Below, one piece after another: positions 54,751 to 63,920 of a stretch of DNA of 64,000 nt. The notes under the pieces were generated by a model. It was not told where the DNA came from. It searched no databases and saw only the letters and a program-made list of their open reading frames with translations. Each line of letters opens with the position of its first letter. Position 1 is the stretch's first letter. Origin of the DNA: CAVTLG01 sp963735495 (GTDB lineage: Bacteria; Chloroflexota; Ktedonobacteria; Ktedonobacterales; Ktedonobacteraceae); the NCBI GenBank assembly GCA_963735495.1, contig CAVTLG010000014.1:930001-994000 (forward strand). The letters run 5' to 3'. A program made the translations under genes and the position numbers.

Positions 54751-56295
54751 ATGCAATCACCAAAGGGACTGTCTCAAGAGAAGACGTTGTCACAGGGAGC
54801 ACCCACACAGAGCTGCGAGCCGTCCACTGCTCTCGCGCTTCCGCTGCCCACGACGAGTACGAGCGGATCAGGGGAAGAGACTGCCGGGAAATGGGCCATA
54901 TTCTTTCTCGTCGCCATTGGCATCTTTATGGCCACTCTTGACTCTTCCATTGTCAATATCAGCCTTCCCACCATGGCACGGGGCTTCGGTGTGCCCCTGA
55001 GTGGAGCCATCGAATGGGTGGTCATCGCCTATCTGGTCGCGACCACCTCCGTCCTCTTAACCGCTGGACGCCTGGCCGATCTGCTTGGACGCAAGGTCGT
55101 CTGGATCGCAGGGCTGATGCTTTTTACCGCTTCATCCGCCCTCTGCGGACTGGCCCCGTCCCTCAGTATGCTCATCGCTGCGCGTGCGGTTCAGGGCGTG
55201 GGCGGAGCATTATTGATGGCTGTGGGTCCGGCCATGCTTACCAGCGCCTTTCCGGCACAGGAACGAGGCCGCGCACTGGGCATCAACGCCACGAACGTGG
55301 CCCTGGGGACCAGTCTTGGCCCGATTCTGGGTGGCGTGCTCACGGCTTCCCTCTCGTGGCGCTGGATCTTTTATGTCAATGTCCCTATCGGTCTCATTGG
55401 TCTGATGGCGACCCTGCTCATCCTCAAAGAGCGTATCCACCTCAAGGCGGCGCGCTTCGATCCGCTCGGGGCGCTGCTGATTGCCGTTGGCATGGCTGGG
55501 CTAACCGCTGGCCTCTCCTTTGGACAAGAACTGGGGTGGACTTCACCACTGATCCTGAGCGTGCTTCTCATGGGCATCCTGGCGCTCATCGCCTTACCCT
55601 TCGTGGAACAGCGCGTCCCCAACCCGGTCATTGTGCTGGCTCTGTTGCGCAATCGCGTCTTTGACTCGTCCATTGTGAGCTTGCTCTTCAGCTTTCTGGC
55701 GCTGTTTGCCGTCAGCTTTCTGATGCCGTTCTATCTGGAGCAACTGCGCAGCTTTTCAACGCTGCAGGCTGGCCTCCTTCTCACTCCGGTCCCCGTCACG
55801 CTGGCGCTCATCGCGCCCTTCAGCGGTTCCCTGGCGGATCGTATTGGTTCACGCTGGCTGACGGCAGGTGGCCTGACCATCGCCTGTCTCGGCCTGGTGC
55901 TGATGAGCCAGCTCAACGAACACAGTTCCCTCTTCGATATGGTCTGGCGGATGGTCTTGACCAGCATCGGCCAGGGCCTTTTCCAGGCCCCCAACAATAG
56001 CGCCTTGCTCGGCTCGGCTCCACGCCATCTGCAAGGAAGTGCCTCTGGCTTCCTGGCCACGGCTCGCACGATAGGGCAGAGCTTGAGTGTGGCACTCGCT
56101 GGCGCCATCTTTGCTGGTCTGGGTGGTGCCACTGCGGGGAATGTTCTGGTCACTCATCCCACCAGCGTTCACCTCACGCTGTATCAGCAGACCTTCGATA
56201 CGGCTTTCCAGGCCACCTTTCTCGCCTGCGCGGCCATTGCGGCCATTGGGATCTTTGCTTCCCTTGTCCGAGGCAAAGAAGCACGTCAGAAGTGA
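54751..56295 (+). CDS. MFS efflux transporter, DHA2 (EmrB/QacA) type
   Basis: 514 residues. After a 45-residue hydrophilic start come about 14 membrane segments. Motifs: FMATLDSSIVNISLPTMARG (the DxxxVNxALP-type motif of DHA2 drug:H+ antiporters), AGRLADLLGRKVVWIAGL (motif A) and RAVQGVGGALLMAVGPAML. It probably exports a toxic compound recognised by the TetR regulator. AAAGG is 14 bases upstream, so the exact start is uncertain. Confidence 0.92.
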   Translation: MQSPKGLSQEKTLSQGAPTQSCEPSTALALPLPTTSTSGSGEETAGKWAIFFLVAIGIFMATLDSSIVNISLPTMARGFGVPLSGAIEWVVIAYLVATTSVLLTAGRLADLLGRKVVWIAGLMLFTASSALCGLAPSLSMLIAARAVQGVGGALLMAVGPAMLTSAFPAQERGRALGINATNVALGTSLGPILGGVLTASLSWRWIFYVNVPIGLIGLMATLLILKERIHLKAARFDPLGALLIAVGMAGLTAGLSFGQELGWTSPLILSVLLMGILALIALPFVEQRVPNPVIVLALLRNRVFDSSIVSLLFSFLALFAVSFLMPFYLEQLRSFSTLQAGLLLTPVPVTLALIAPFSGSLADRIGSRWLTAGGLTIACLGLVLMSQLNEHSSLFDMVWRMVLTSIGQGLFQAPNNSALLGSAPRHLQGSASGFLATARTIGQSLSVALAGAIFAGLGGATAGNVLVTHPTSVHLTLYQQTFDTAFQATFLACAAIAAIGIFASLVRGKEARQK

Positions 56296-56432
56296 GTTGC
56301 CGCGTCTGAGCAGATAACCGCAGCGTGGTATCACGCGTTCGCCATCGGAGGCAGTATTTTTGCCGAGTGCTTCGTCGTCTGTCCGCTATCCCCGAGAGGG
56401 AATGGAGATGCCAGATTCGTTTTTGTGCGCCC

Positions 56433-56454
56433 CTCCGATTTGGCCAAATCGGAG
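56433..56454. terminator. 22-bp perfect palindrome between convergent genes
   Basis: CTCCGATTTGG (56433-56443) followed at once by its exact complement (56444-56454), inside a longer imperfect stem with GCGC on both sides. It lies between the convergent efflux pump and glycosidase genes, so it could end transcripts from both sides. Confidence 0.6.
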
Positions 56455-56471
56455 AGAGCGCTCGTAGTTGC

Positions 56472-58223
56472 TTAGCTCTGAATCTGCCAGAGATGATCAG
56501 CCGTCCCGTTATCTGACCATTGCAAGGCTAATGCTCCAGGGGAGGTTGATGCGTTCGTGATGCCCAGCAGCAAGCCACTGTTCTTATTCACAATCTTGAC
56601 ATACCCCCCGCCAGCATCAACAATCTGCCAGAGATGATCGGGCGTGCCGTTATCGTACCACTGCAAGGCAATCGCTCCTGCCGAGGTCGATTCATGCGTG
56701 ATGCCCAGCAACAGGTCGCTATTCTTGTTCACGATCTTGACGTAGCCTCCACCTGCATCAATAATCTGCCAGAGATGATCAGCCGTCCCGTTATCTGACC
56801 ACTGCAACGCCTGTGCTCCAGTAGAGGTTGAGGCACTTTTTATACCCAACAACAGACCACTATTCTTATTCACAATCTTGTCATAGGTGGTAACAGAACC
56901 TGATGGGGCAATCAGCAAGTGATAGCCACCTGCACTATCCATGTTCGGGATCGGAACGGTGATCGATCCATTGCTAATGGTATAGTTCGCCTGAGAGAGA
57001 ACCATTGTTGATGGGACGGCAGTGGTGCGTCCGTAGGAAGGAACATACTCCAGCGTCACATTTGTATTGGAGCCAAATGCGGAAAGCGCATCCAGGCCAT
57101 TAATCGTGACGGCGTTAGAACCACTGCCTCCACCAAAGATGACACTGACCTGGTTCCCGGCGCTATTGACCGAAGCTGCCCCATCCAGCCCGGTTTGTGC
57201 AGGTGGTGTCGTGACCAACATATTGCCAGTCATATCTCCATACCATTTGTACAGCCACCAGGCACCATTGGGTTGATCATTATTGATCACCATATCGTCA
57301 AAGGTGCCATACTGATTCCAGAAGGCCAGTTCGGCGTTATCCACCCCTCCTCGCTCAAATTTTGCAATATAGCCGACCAGCGAGCCTGGGATACCAACTT
57401 CGCTGGTTTCGCCGTATTCCTCAATGGCAATCGAGAGTGGACCAATGCCAAGGCTGGCTTCAAGCGCGCGATAAGAACTGATATCGGCAGCAATATTTCC
57501 CTGACCGTTCAATTCGTGCCAACTGATGATGTTTGGCAAGGCATTATTGGCTTTGGCATAGCTCAGAAATGAACTCATGTAACTTTCGCTATACGTGGAA
57601 GTGCTCGGTCCCTGAATGGGGGTCGTTGCATCTTTCGAGCGTACTTCCTGGTATGTGCGTACCCAGCCAGCGTTGAATGAACCGGCATCGGTCGTATCCC
57701 AGGTCCAGTTAGGCTCATTCCACAGTTCCCAGGCGTTGATATTTGTCACACTCGGATCAGCCTGGCGCGCGGCGATTTCCCCATCGACCACACTGAGCCA
57801 GTTCGACCAGCTCACCCATTTATACGGGAAGTTGGGGTAATAATCAGGCATACGGATGGTGACGGTTGCCCCTGCTCGGGCAGCCTTGGGTGCGACCACC
57901 AGGGCATCGCCGCCGGGGGTAGTTTCTCCATTGGGTAATTGCTGACCATTGGGAGCCATCTGCACAAAATCTCTGGGGTGCAGAGGTGTCACCATACTAT
58001 CAGCGGGCGTCGAGTCACTGCCAAGTCCATACAGTCCACCTGAGGCTACATGTGTCACCGGGCGAAGTACCTGGTCGGCATTGACCACCAGGGTGGGAGT
58101 GGAAGCAGCGACAGCGCTACGTGCTGCCATAGCAGGTAGAACGGGGAAAAAAGGCAAACTTGTTGCCGTAAGAAAAATGAGCAGACAGATCCCTGTCCGC
58201 AGTCGCCCAAAGAAATGTTTCAT
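56472..58223 (-). CDS. Secreted clan-A-like glycoside hydrolase with ricin-type lectin repeats
   Basis: 583 residues from ATG 58223 (AGAGGAA upstream). Signal peptide (about 1-40, ending AMAARSA). The catalytic TIM barrel has NAWELWNEPNWTWD (acid/base Glu) and LSIAIEEYGETSE (nucleophile Glu), the layout of GH39-type clan GH-A enzymes. A small beta domain follows. The C-terminus has three 47-residue repeats (DHLWQIIDAGGGYVKIVNKN, then LLLGI), a ricin B/CBM13-like lectin for holding polysaccharide. With the adjoining GH127 and sugar importer it likely attacks arabinose- or xylose-containing glycans. Confidence 0.85.
   Translation of the reverse strand: MKHFFGRLRTGICLLIFLTATSLPFFPVLPAMAARSAVAASTPTLVVNADQVLRPVTHVASGGLYGLGSDSTPADSMVTPLHPRDFVQMAPNGQQLPNGETTPGGDALVVAPKAARAGATVTIRMPDYYPNFPYKWVSWSNWLSVVDGEIAARQADPSVTNINAWELWNEPNWTWDTTDAGSFNAGWVRTYQEVRSKDATTPIQGPSTSTYSESYMSSFLSYAKANNALPNIISWHELNGQGNIAADISSYRALEASLGIGPLSIAIEEYGETSEVGIPGSLVGYIAKFERGGVDNAELAFWNQYGTFDDMVINNDQPNGAWWLYKWYGDMTGNMLVTTPPAQTGLDGAASVNSAGNQVSVIFGGGSGSNAVTINGLDALSAFGSNTNVTLEYVPSYGRTTAVPSTMVLSQANYTISNGSITVPIPNMDSAGGYHLLIAPSGSVTTYDKIVNKNSGLLLGIKSASTSTGAQALQWSDNGTADHLWQIIDAGGGYVKIVNKNSDLLLGITHESTSAGAIALQWYDNGTPDHLWQIVDAGGGYVKIVNKNSGLLLGITNASTSPGALALQWSDNGTADHLWQIQS
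56482..56892 (-). repeat. Three tandem 141-bp repeats encoding the lectin domain
   Basis: The word ATCTGCCAGAGATGATC recurs at 56482, 56623 and 56764, exactly 141 bp apart. The DNA copies are still similar enough to suggest recent duplication or gene conversion. Confidence 0.85.
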
Positions 58224-58521
58224 TGCATTTCCTCTTTCTGCAATCATTGCATGGTTGTGTGTTGCGGTTCATTGCACTAAACAAATAGTTTGACTCTTCA
58301 TGAGGCATCTACTTCATGAGTTTCGACAATTTTCTCTTCTGCTTTTCTTTCTCCTTTCCCAATTTATGACCACTATATAGCAACAGAGATGTTATGCGGA
58401 TGACAGGTCCTTAGCAGATCTGTATCCACATACATTGCATAAACAAGCTGTTATTATGCAGCATTTATGCATATTACTCTGAGAAAAACTAGATGAACAT
58501 GTTTCGCTTTTATTCATTATT
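58224..58521. promoter_or_regulatory. Regulatory gap between GH127 and the secreted glycosidase
   Basis: About 300 bp with no gene. TGCATAA at 58436-58442 is the complement of TTATGCA at 58454-58460, and TTATGCA recurs at 58465-58471. These may be operator half-sites for a LacI- or AraC-type sugar regulator controlling the glycosidase. The regulator gene is not in the window. Confidence 0.45.
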
Positions 58522-60450
58522 TTACTTGTCATCACTCCTCCTTAGCCAGACACGCATTTCTCCAGGTGTGCGCTGATCCCATGCATAATACGGGATGGCA
58601 GTCAGCGTGTAAGGTTGAGAGACAGGAGGCTTGTTACGATAGAGCACCTCGTTCCAGTCCTCCGTTTCCTGCATGCGCACGGTACTCCTCAACACGGCAA
58701 TACCGCTCAAAAGGGTGGGGAGAAAGTGCTTCTCGAAGGTCGCACTAGTGGGAACAACAATCTGGTGTAATGGAATGGCATTGTCGGCGCTTTCCAGACA
58801 ATAGATCAACGGTCCCGAGCGCAGCGCCACCATTCCGGCATTCTCCCGGATGGCAGGATGAGGATAGATGCGCTCTCCCGGCATTTCCAGGGTGAGCGTC
58901 AGGCTCTCACCAGGCTGCCAGGTTCGCACCACGCGCGCATACCCCTTGCGCGTTTCGTAGGGAAGCTCTTCGTCTGCCAATGTCAGGCGTGCCTGCTGAC
59001 ACCAGCCTGGAATACGCAAATACAGGCCGAGTTCGAGCGGTTCATCACTCTCGATCTGCAGACGCACCGTACCATCCCAGGGATAATTTGTGTGCTGATG
59101 TAAAGTGATCTGATGTCCGCCAACAGCAAACGTCGTGGTACATTGGGCATAGAGATGGACAAGAATATCCGTTTCGGTGACGGTATAGAGGTAGCTTCCC
59201 AGTGAGAGCAGCAAGCGCGCGATATTGGGAGGGCAACAGGCACACTTAAACCAGGGCTGACGATGATGCGTGCCATCACTCTCCAGGGGATTAACATAAA
59301 AGAAAGAGGTGCCATCCAGGGAGAGGCCGCTTAGTATCCCATTGTAGAGCGCCTGCTCCAGTACATCAGCATAGCGATGATCGGCGTCCAGTTGGAGCAG
59401 GCGCTGGCTCCACATGACCAGACCGATCGCTGCGCATGTTTCCGCGTAGGCGGCAGAGTTGGGCAAATCATAATCCGCGGTAAATCCTTCATTGCCCTCG
59501 GAGGAACCCAGACCACCAGTGATATACAAGCGTTTTGCGCACAGATGCTTCCAGATGTGCTCGCAGATCTCCTGATAGTCTTCATCTTGCAGTTCATGGG
59601 CCAGATCAGCAACAGCACTGAACAGGTACATCGCGCGTACCGCATGCCCAACAATCTCCTGCTGCTCTCGTACTGGCACATGCGACTGGTTATACTCATA
59701 GGTAGCCATCTCATAGTCAGCGGGCGTCTCTCCGCGAGCTTGGGCCTCAAGATCAAAGTACGCAGGCTGCCGCCCCCGCTCTTCGATAAAATAGTGGCTC
59801 AAATGCAGATAGCGCTCTTCCCCTGTCGCATGGGAGAGCTTAATTAACGCCAGTTCGATCTCTTCGTGACCGCAATAGCCGCGACGCTTGCCCTCCTCCG
59901 GTCCAAATGTTGCATCGATGGCATCGGCATAGCGGCACGCGGCATCCAGCAGAATGCGCTTGCCGGTGGCCTGAAAATGGGCGACTGCGGCCTCGATCAG
60001 ATGTCCCGCGCAATAGAGTTCATGATAGTCGCGCAGATTTGTCCAGCGTCGTTCCGGCTCTACCTGGGTAAACCAGAGATTGAGATAGCCATCCGGCTGT
60101 TGCAAGGTTAGCAAGAAGGCAATTGCCTCGTCAACCAGCATCTCCAGGTCAGGGTCTGGATGAGTTGCCAGACTATAACTCGCTGCCTCGATCCACTTGG
60201 CAATATCAGATTCCCAGAACACATACGGGATGGGGCGCATCCCGGCGTGCCAGCTCTCGCGAAACGCCGTAAAATGTCCATCCTGGCGCATCTGCTGGTA
60301 GATTGCTGGTAAGGTTCGCTCACGTAACGTGCGCAAGCGAGGTGCCCAGAATGTATCCTGGAAAATCGTTGCGGTGTGTGGAACAGATGATGAACGCAAT
60401 GAGCCAGCAGGATTCCCTTGCATCTGGGACGATGATAAAAAGAGGGTCAT
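58522..60450 (-). CDS. GH127 beta-L-arabinofuranosidase-like enzyme
   Basis: 642 residues, AAAGGA before the ATG. It is an (alpha/alpha)6 barrel of the DUF1680/GH127 family. Marker segments: QQPDGYLNLWF, YCAGHLIEAAVAHFQATGKR, LYITGGLGSSEGNEGF, AAYAETCAAIGLVMWSQRLL (Glu and Cys zinc ligands) and WFKCACCPPNIARLL (zinc and nucleophile Cys). A Cys nucleophile held by zinc is the known chemistry of HypBA1. There is no signal peptide, so it acts in the cytosol on oligosaccharides brought in by the adjacent importer. Confidence 0.92.
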   Translation of the reverse strand: MTLFLSSSQMQGNPAGSLRSSSVPHTATIFQDTFWAPRLRTLRERTLPAIYQQMRQDGHFTAFRESWHAGMRPIPYVFWESDIAKWIEAASYSLATHPDPDLEMLVDEAIAFLLTLQQPDGYLNLWFTQVEPERRWTNLRDYHELYCAGHLIEAAVAHFQATGKRILLDAACRYADAIDATFGPEEGKRRGYCGHEEIELALIKLSHATGEERYLHLSHYFIEERGRQPAYFDLEAQARGETPADYEMATYEYNQSHVPVREQQEIVGHAVRAMYLFSAVADLAHELQDEDYQEICEHIWKHLCAKRLYITGGLGSSEGNEGFTADYDLPNSAAYAETCAAIGLVMWSQRLLQLDADHRYADVLEQALYNGILSGLSLDGTSFFYVNPLESDGTHHRQPWFKCACCPPNIARLLLSLGSYLYTVTETDILVHLYAQCTTTFAVGGHQITLHQHTNYPWDGTVRLQIESDEPLELGLYLRIPGWCQQARLTLADEELPYETRKGYARVVRTWQPGESLTLTLEMPGERIYPHPAIRENAGMVALRSGPLIYCLESADNAIPLHQIVVPTSATFEKHFLPTLLSGIAVLRSTVRMQETEDWNEVLYRNKPPVSQPYTLTAIPYYAWDQRTPGEMRVWLRRSDDK

Positions 60451-60574
60451 GCGTAATCCTTTCCTGGGAAACAGCCGCCCGATGGGCTAGTTTCCCTATT
60501 GACAGTTCTTGAGCACACTTGAAAACCTGACCTGCGCCGGATAACCGCTGCTCCTGGCTCTCCAGGGCCTCTCC

Positions 60575-61405
60575 TCACCCTTTTATGGCTCCAGCAGTCA
60601 GCCCGGCAGTGATATAGCGTTGGAAGAGCACCAGCAGAATGGCAGCCGGAATGGAGGCTAGGGTAGCGACAGCCATCGCGCTATTCCAGTGATCACTGAA
60701 CTGACCAAGATAGGTAAAAATGCTCAGTGAGACTGGTTCAATGCTATTGTTGGTTGAGAGCGTTAATGCGTAGATAAAGTCGCCCCAGGCGAAGAGAAAC
60801 GCAAACAACCCCGCAGTGATGATCCCTGGGACCGCGATAGGTATGATGATCCACAAGAATGCGCCCCATTCGCCCGTTCCGTCGACAAACGCTGCCTGAG
60901 CAAGTTCTTGGGGAATCATCAGAAAGAAGGAGCGCAGAATTAAAACCGCAAATGGGACTGCATAGGTGCTGTCAGCCAGGATCAACCCCAGATAGCTATT
61001 GAGCAGACCAAACTGATTAAAGATCAAAAACATCGGTATTGTCAGTGTAACAGTGGGAATCATCTGGGTGAGCAAGAGAATGAACACAATCCCCAACGTC
61101 ACACGTAGATGGAAATAGGCCAGAGCATAGGCGGCAGGTGTCGCAATGAGGATCGAAAACAGCGCGGTTCCTATCGCGATCAGTAAGCTGGTTCCCAGGT
61201 GCGGGATCTGCGTTTGCCAGACATCGACATAGGCAGCCAGCGTGATTTGGCTGGGGATCAGGGAGACCGGGATACGAAAAATCTCCTGAGTCGTTTCAAA
61301 CGAGTTGATCACCATCCAATAGAGCGGAAAAAGCATCAGGGCAGTGAATAGCAGACCGACAAGCGTGGAGCCCCATTGCCAGAACCATGAACGTGACTGA
61401 TGCAT
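60575..61405 (-). CDS. Carbohydrate ABC transporter permease (MalG-like)
   Basis: 276 residues from ATG 61405; AAAGGAAA lies upstream and makes the longer frame (61423) unlikely. Six membrane segments. The cytoplasmic EAA loop reads ELAQAAFVDGTGEWGAFLWI, then IIPIAVPG. This is the inner-membrane partner of the MalF-like permease. No ATPase gene is in the window, so a shared MsiK-type ATPase elsewhere is probable. Confidence 0.93.
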   Translation of the reverse strand: MHQSRSWFWQWGSTLVGLLFTALMLFPLYWMVINSFETTQEIFRIPVSLIPSQITLAAYVDVWQTQIPHLGTSLLIAIGTALFSILIATPAAYALAYFHLRVTLGIVFILLLTQMIPTVTLTIPMFLIFNQFGLLNSYLGLILADSTYAVPFAVLILRSFFLMIPQELAQAAFVDGTGEWGAFLWIIIPIAVPGIITAGLFAFLFAWGDFIYALTLSTNNSIEPVSLSIFTYLGQFSDHWNSAMAVATLASIPAAILLVLFQRYITAGLTAGAIKG

Positions 61406-61514
61406 GCAGCGATTTCCTTTCAAGCGAGAGATTATATTGCCTTACATTCAGATGAGAAATATGCGGTAGCATATTTCTAGCAACGAGAGTTGCGTTTCTG
61501 AATGCCTATGGGTA

Positions 61515-62546
61515 TTAGATCCATGCTGTGCTGCGTCGAGACCACCAGAGATAGACCACAGCTAGCAGCAGCGAGATCACAAGAATGAGATTCGCCTGTG
61601 CTGCTCCCTGACCAAACGCCTGTTGCCCAAAGGAAAGCGTGTAAGACCAGGTGGCAAACGTCTGGGTATCATTGGCAGGCCCACCCTGCGTGATCACATA
61701 AATGAGATCGAATACTTTCAGTGTGTAAATAAAACCTAGCAAGAGGACAATACCAATCACGGATTCGAGCATAGGCAAAGTAATATAGCGAAAACGTTGC
61801 CAGCCGTTGCAGCCGTCAATGGTCGCGGCCTCGTAAAATTCCTGGGGAATGCCCTGAAGACCACTATAGAGAATGACCATATTAAAAGGAATGCCCAGCC
61901 AGATATTGGCGATGATCAGAGAGGCCAGCGCCCAACCAGGTGTGGTTAACCAGCCAAAATGAGCTGGCAGGAGGTGCAGACCAGCTAGCACCTGATCAAT
62001 TAGCCCGTTGGTTTCATTGAACAGCCACTTCCAGATTGTTCCCGATACAATGAGAGGCAGCAGCCAGGGTAACAAAAAAAGAGCACGCAAGAACCTGCTC
62101 AAGGGGAAATGACGATAAAAGAAGAGCGCCAGGCACATACCGAGCAGAAACTGTGGAACAAGAGAGAGCACGGTGAAGAGCAGTGTATGAAGAGCTGCGC
62201 TGAGAAACGTAGAACTGCTCATGACCGCAACATAATTGGCCAGGCCAATAAAAGGGGCCTTTCCGGTGATCTCCGCTTGCAAGTCAAACTGCTCCAGGCT
62301 AATCTGGAGGCTATAGATCAGAGGATAGCCATAAAAGATCGCCACATACAGGAACAAGGGCAGCAGGAACGTCCAATGTATCCACTGCTTCTGCCAGCGT
62401 CGATCCAGTCGGGTAATGGTATCCGTTGCCTTCTTCAATCTCCGTTCACTGGGAGATACCCACGTTTTAACAGACACAAGACTACTACCTTTCTCGCTGA
62501 AGGCAACCGGGACGTTCGATGGAGTGTGAAGAAGATCAAGAGACAC
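61515..62546 (-). CDS. Carbohydrate ABC transporter permease (MalF/UgpA-like)
   Basis: 343 residues from a GTG start (62546), without a strong ribosome site. After a basic 50-residue start come six membrane segments (WTFLLPLFLYVAIFYGYPLI and others) and the EAA loop EFYEAATIDGCNGWQRFRYI, then TLPML. It is the typical first permease of CUT1 sugar importers, lying between the binding protein and the second permease. Confidence 0.93.
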   Translation of the reverse strand: MSLDLLHTPSNVPVAFSEKGSSLVSVKTWVSPSERRLKKATDTITRLDRRWQKQWIHWTFLLPLFLYVAIFYGYPLIYSLQISLEQFDLQAEITGKAPFIGLANYVAVMSSSTFLSAALHTLLFTVLSLVPQFLLGMCLALFFYRHFPLSRFLRALFLLPWLLPLIVSGTIWKWLFNETNGLIDQVLAGLHLLPAHFGWLTTPGWALASLIIANIWLGIPFNMVILYSGLQGIPQEFYEAATIDGCNGWQRFRYITLPMLESVIGIVLLLGFIYTLKVFDLIYVITQGGPANDTQTFATWSYTLSFGQQAFGQGAAQANLILVISLLLAVVYLWWSRRSTAWI

Positions 62547-62597
62547 CTGATGCTCTTCACATCATCCATCAAACGTTTTACCTTCAGATTGGCTTAA

Positions 62598-63920
62598 CTA
62601 TTGAAGGATGCTCGTGATCTGCTGTTGCGCCTGCGTGAGCGCAGCTTGCGGCGATTGGCTCCCGGTGAGCGCAGATTGCTCAGCCGTCCAGATGGTCTGT
62701 GACACCTTGGGATAGTTTGCTCCCAGTTGTGCGGTACGTGCGCGCGCCGTATCCAGTTCACTGGCAAAGACCTGCAGGTCCGGTTGACTTTGCAGTAAGG
62801 GTGCTGCCGCGCTTTTAATGGCTGGAATATAGCCGAATGCCTGGTCTAATTGCTGCAACTGTGCTGGCTGTTGCAGCCAGTTGAGGAGATTCCAGGAAGC
62901 TTGCACTGCCGCGCTGTTGCTGCTCACCGGAATGGTCCATTCTTCGCCACCCAGCGGGCTGACGGGTGCGATGCCTGTCTGCGGAACGGGCAAGGGCACC
63001 ACACCAAAGTCCGTGCCGAACTTCATGTTGTACTGCTGTTCTAGCACCGGCAATTCCCACGGGCCATTTTCCATGATCGCCGCATGCCCTTCCCCAAATT
63101 GCGTGGCCACATCAGGCTGGCCCCAATTGAGTGCTCCCTTGGAAGCAGAGCCATTTTGTACCATTGTGGTTAAAACCTGCAATGCTGCAACCCCTTGCGC
63201 GGAGTCGACGTGAGCAAGATCCCCTTGATTGGCCCAGAGGTAGGGTTCAAACTGGAACGTGGCCTGTTCGTCTGCCGGAGCAGAAAAAGCAAATCCATAG
63301 GTGTTCCCATGGGTCAGCGCCTTCGCGTCCGCAATTAACTCACTCCACGTGGTGGGGGGTGTAATACCAGCGGCTTTGAGCGTGTGCATGTTGTAGAACA
63401 GAGCAAGATCATTACTGCCAACAGGGAAGGAATAGGTCTTGTTCTGGTAAGTCATCGTTGAGGCCGGTCCCGCGTAAAACTCTGAAGGACTATAGTTCCC
63501 CTTCATAAAAGAATCGAGCTGGGTCAGGGCCCCCGTCGCAGCAAATGCCGCGACATCGGGATTATCCAGGACGAGGATATTGGGCAGCGTGTGAGATGCA
63601 GCTTCCTGGTCCGCTTTTGGCAAGAGACTGGCGAAGGGAACAGCAGTGCGCTGAATCGTGATGTTGGGATGAAGTTGATGGTACTTTGCAAATAACGTCT
63701 GAAGAATTGTGCTTTGCGACGCGATGCTCCAATAGTCCATTTCGCTAATGGTGATGGGGCTGTTGGAAGAAGACGCTGCCGTTGTCGAACTTCCACACGC
63801 CGAAACAATACCGAGGACGATCAACAGGATGCATCCAAATGAACCAAGTTGAAAAATAGGCCAGAAAGGGCGACGGTTTCCCTCACGGCGTGCAAGGAGA
63901 TAGCGAGGTTGTTGCTGCAT
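62598..63920 (-). CDS. Sugar ABC transporter solute-binding lipoprotein
   Basis: 440 residues from ATG 63920 (AAGAGGTG upstream); an earlier ATG at 63968 has no such site. Long basic n-region, hydrophobic stretch and lipobox IVSACGSS, so the protein is a surface lipoprotein. The body is a family-1 extracellular solute-binding protein (LPNILVLDNPDVAAFAATGA, YNMHTLKAAGITPPTTWSEL, GHAAIMENGPWELP). It is the first gene of the importer and delivers oligosaccharide to the two permeases. Given GH127 and the lectin glycosidase, an arabinose-containing substrate is likely. Confidence 0.92.
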   Translation of the reverse strand: MQQQPRYLLARREGNRRPFWPIFQLGSFGCILLIVLGIVSACGSSTTAASSSNSPITISEMDYWSIASQSTILQTLFAKYHQLHPNITIQRTAVPFASLLPKADQEAASHTLPNILVLDNPDVAAFAATGALTQLDSFMKGNYSPSEFYAGPASTMTYQNKTYSFPVGSNDLALFYNMHTLKAAGITPPTTWSELIADAKALTHGNTYGFAFSAPADEQATFQFEPYLWANQGDLAHVDSAQGVAALQVLTTMVQNGSASKGALNWGQPDVATQFGEGHAAIMENGPWELPVLEQQYNMKFGTDFGVVPLPVPQTGIAPVSPLGGEEWTIPVSSNSAAVQASWNLLNWLQQPAQLQQLDQAFGYIPAIKSAAAPLLQSQPDLQVFASELDTARARTAQLGANYPKVSQTIWTAEQSALTGSQSPQAALTQAQQQITSILQ

